From assembly GCA_035543875.1 (NCBI GenBank), contig DATKIY010000261.1, positions 1 through 7,134 of the forward strand: a DNA stretch of 7,134 bases, given 5' to 3'. Positions 6,341 to 7,134 of the stretch are shown here, piece by piece. The DNA comes from DATKIY01 sp035543875. Its GTDB lineage: Bacteria > Actinomycetota > Actinomycetes > JAHEKZ01. Position 1 is the stretch's first letter; every line of letters starts with the position of its first letter. Below the pieces are notes generated by a model, which ran no database searches, had not been told where the DNA came from, and saw only the letters and a program-made list of their open reading frames with translations. Position numbers and translations under genes: made by a program.

Positions 6341-6679
6341 ATGGTCGACGGAGTTGTCCGCGAGTGGCACAACAACGAGGGCTGGGGCGTCCTGGACACG
6401 GCGGAAACCCCCGGCGGTTGTTGGGCTCATTTCGCATCGCTACGCATGGCTGGATTCCGCACAGCGCTTCCGGGCCAGCGGGTCGACGTTGTGTATGAGC
6501 AAACTCCGCAGGACGGGTACGACTTCCGCGCTGTGGCCGTGACCATCGAAGGCGTCCCGGTTCCGGAGCCAGCCACGGACCAACCAGACGAACCTCCCTC
6601 CGCGAACCCGGCGTATCAAAGCCGAATTTTGGTTCGAGCGGGACTGACTGTCCACATCGACCTGTCCACATCGATCTGA
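6341..6679 (+). CDS. Divergent cold-shock-domain (OB-fold) nucleic-acid-binding protein
   Basis: The protein has 112 aa. Residues 3-70 form a cold-shock domain: G-V-V-R-E-W-H-N-N-E-G-W-G-V-L (4-18) corresponds to the first two strands, with E-G-W-G-V-L in place of RNP1 K-G-F-G-F-I. C-W-A-H-F (27-31) takes the place of RNP2 V-F-V-H-F. G-Q-R-V-D-V-V-Y-E (45-53) and D-G-Y-D-F-R-A-V-A-V (58-67) match the last strands. The tryptophans in place of phenylalanines and the P-G-G-C-W insert mark a subgroup distinct from CspA-size proteins. A Pro/Asp/Glu-rich linker (71-90) leads to a short tail whose last codons come from a 14-bp tandem duplication. A role in RNA binding is inferred from the fold. There is no clear Shine-Dalgarno; with the upstream SnoaL-like stop 18 bp away, coupled translation is likely. 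Confidence 0.85.
   Translation: MVDGVVREWHNNEGWGVLDTAETPGGCWAHFASLRMAGFRTALPGQRVDVVYEQTPQDGYDFRAVAVTIEGVPVPEPATDQPDEPPSANPAYQSRILVRAGLTVHIDLSTSI
6648..6674 (+). repeat. Tandem 14-bp duplication carrying two DnaA-box-like 9-mers
   Basis: CTGTCCACATCGA occurs twice, at 6648-6660 and 6662-6674, a direct repeat with a 14-bp period at the very end of the cold-shock-domain gene. Each copy contains CTGTCCACA, one base from TTGTCCACA, the DnaA box common in high-GC actinobacteria. The repeat itself is certain; DnaA binding is speculative. Confidence 0.7.
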
Positions 6680-6720
6680 CCAGCCGAAGTTTTCCACCGC
6701 CTGTTTTCGATCCTTGAGCA

Positions 6721-6743
6721 TTGTCGGTGCCAACTACTAGCTT
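6721..6743 (+). promoter_or_regulatory. RecA-independent DNA-damage promoter motif (PafBC type)
   Basis: TTGTCGGTG, eight bases, then TAGCTT is an exact match to the RecA-independent damage promoter consensus known from mycobacteria, TTGTCRGTG-N8-TANNNT, which is activated by PafBC. Transcription would start near 6750, about 35 nt before the ATG at 6785 and within the LexA box. All fixed positions of the consensus are met, and the element is correctly oriented for the HNH frame. Confidence 0.65.
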
Positions 6744-6748
6744 TGGGC

Positions 6749-6764
6749 TGGAACATTTGTTCGA
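6749..6764 (+). promoter_or_regulatory. LexA-binding SOS box
   Basis: TGGAACATTTGTTCGA has the perfect core GAAC-N4-GTTC and matches the actinobacterial SOS box TCGAAC-N4-GTTCGA at 11 of 12 defined positions. It overlaps the start site predicted from the PafBC-type motif and lies 20 nt before the ATG of the HNH-family frame, a good position for repression. Genes of the 13E12 family are known LexA targets in Mycobacterium tuberculosis. Confidence 0.75.
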
Positions 6765-6784
6765 CACCGGCGAGGTCTGAGGAG

Positions 6785-7134
6785 ATGGCAACCCATCGGG
6801 CAGGCGGCAGAAGCGGGGCGTTGGGCCGCGCCCGGCGTACCGCTGAGCTCGGGCAAGGCGAGACGCCGATTGTCTCCGGGGTCAGGCCTCATCTCAGCGT
6901 CATGGTCGATCTGGCGACGATCCGCAACGCGCCTGACAGCGCCGCCGGTCAGCTGTCCTGGATCGGGCCGATCACGACCAACGAATCCCAGCTCATCGGT
7001 TGCGATGCCATCGTCAGCCGGATCATCACGGACGGTCCCAGCGAGATCCTCGACGTCGGCCAGACCACTCGGACCATTCCGCCTCCCCTGCGAAGGGCCG
7101 TGATCGCGCGTGACCGTACCGGCGTGGCCCGGCT
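6785..7134 (+). CDS. 13E12/DUF222-family HNH endonuclease-like protein lacking the N-terminal region (runs off the right edge; possible pseudogene)
   Basis: There are 116 codons in the window. The sequence matches the part of 13E12-repeat/DUF222 proteins that lies between the DUF222 core and the HNH domain. It shows G-E-T-P-I-V-S-G-V-R-P-H-L-S-V-M-V-D-L (25-43), W-I-G-P-I-T (59-64), C-D-A-I-V-S-R-I-I-T-D (73-83), L-D-V-G-Q-T-T-R-T-I-P-P-P-L-R-R-A-V (89-106) and A-R-D-R at 108-111. In full-length relatives this stretch comes after some 200-250 residues; here only about 100 bp and a damage-responsive promoter precede it. An N-terminal deletion or a short variant is therefore indicated. The ATG at 6785 has GAGG 9 nt upstream and GAGGAG directly adjoining it. 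At residue 113, where the family has the first zinc-ligand Cys after R-D-R-x, the codon is GGC (Gly). The catalytic H-N-H residues would lie beyond the edge. It could be a decaying remnant, common for this repeated, recombination-prone family, or a damage-induced small protein. Confidence 0.75.
   Translation, partial: MATHRAGGRSGALGRARRTAELGQGETPIVSGVRPHLSVMVDLATIRNAPDSAAGQLSWIGPITTNESQLIGCDAIVSRIITDGPSEILDVGQTTRTIPPPLRRAVIARDRTGVAR

Noticed and set aside
6680..6784. Stop-free stretch in frame with both the cold-shock-domain gene and the HNH frame (possible fusion by TGA readthrough at 6677)
   Set aside because: A 105-bp gap without stops is unremarkable in GC-rich DNA; the 35 codons show no domain and the stretch is better explained as a promoter region.
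6339..6791. Minus-strand frames opposite the cold-shock-domain gene and its downstream gap
   Set aside because: They are shadows of the plus-strand gene, with no family pattern, and lie across the damage promoter.
6870..7103. Plus-strand frame of 77 codons inside the HNH-family region
   Set aside because: Its Ser/Arg/Pro-rich translation has no family match, while the overlapping frame from 6785 clearly matches 13E12 proteins.
1..7134. Search for CRISPR arrays, tRNA or rRNA genes, insertion-sequence ends and riboswitches
   Set aside because: I saw no regularly spaced repeats, no cloverleaf or rRNA sequence, no transposase motifs with terminal inverted repeats, and no recognisable riboswitch core.

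Overview
The window is a piece of an actinobacterial (Actinomycetota) chromosome. The evidence is a HemQ-type coproheme decarboxylase next to a HemY-type oxidase, a DUF3000 protein, a 13E12/DUF222-type HNH protein, weak or absent Shine-Dalgarno sequences at several starts, and moderately high GC. The genus cannot be named from the sequence alone.

Left part (1-4610): mostly minus-strand haem biosynthesis. In transcription order, an EamA/DMT transporter (4610-3765) lies 27 bp upstream of hemE (3737-2679). Next, on the opposite strand, is a DUF4349 lipoprotein (1669-2664). Then come hemG/hemY (1583-129) and, 4 bp after it, the start of hemQ/chdC (124 to beyond base 1). The first 128 bases therefore hold a partial gene that is easily missed. 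HemE makes coproporphyrinogen III, HemY/CgoX oxidises it to coproporphyrin III, and HemQ/ChdC decarboxylates coproheme to haem after iron insertion by a ferrochelatase not seen here. This is the coproporphyrin-dependent route of Gram-positive bacteria. The plus-strand lipoprotein splits the haem genes into two transcription units.

Middle part (4611-5945): a short divergent promoter region separates the transporter from a DUF3000 gene (4662-5261), which converges on a pentapeptide-repeat gene (5897-5277, minus). The pentapeptide protein has 31 pentads in unbroken register, a strongly acidic composition and a C-terminal helix. This resembles the overall design of MfpA/Qnr gyrase-protecting DNA mimics, but its target is unknown.

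Right part (5924-7134): a SnoaL/NTF2-like gene (5936-6322), probably leaderless, is followed after 18 bp by a divergent cold-shock-domain protein (6341-6679). The 105-bp gap after it carries what looks like a double DNA-damage-responsive promoter: an exact match to the RecA-independent (PafBC-type) motif at 6721-6743 and a near-perfect LexA/SOS box at 6749-6764. It drives a 13E12/DUF222-family HNH endonuclease-like reading frame (6785 to beyond the end). That frame lacks the usual N-terminal DUF222 region and has Gly where the first zinc-binding Cys is expected. This damage-inducible, apparently truncated nuclease module is the most interesting part of the window.
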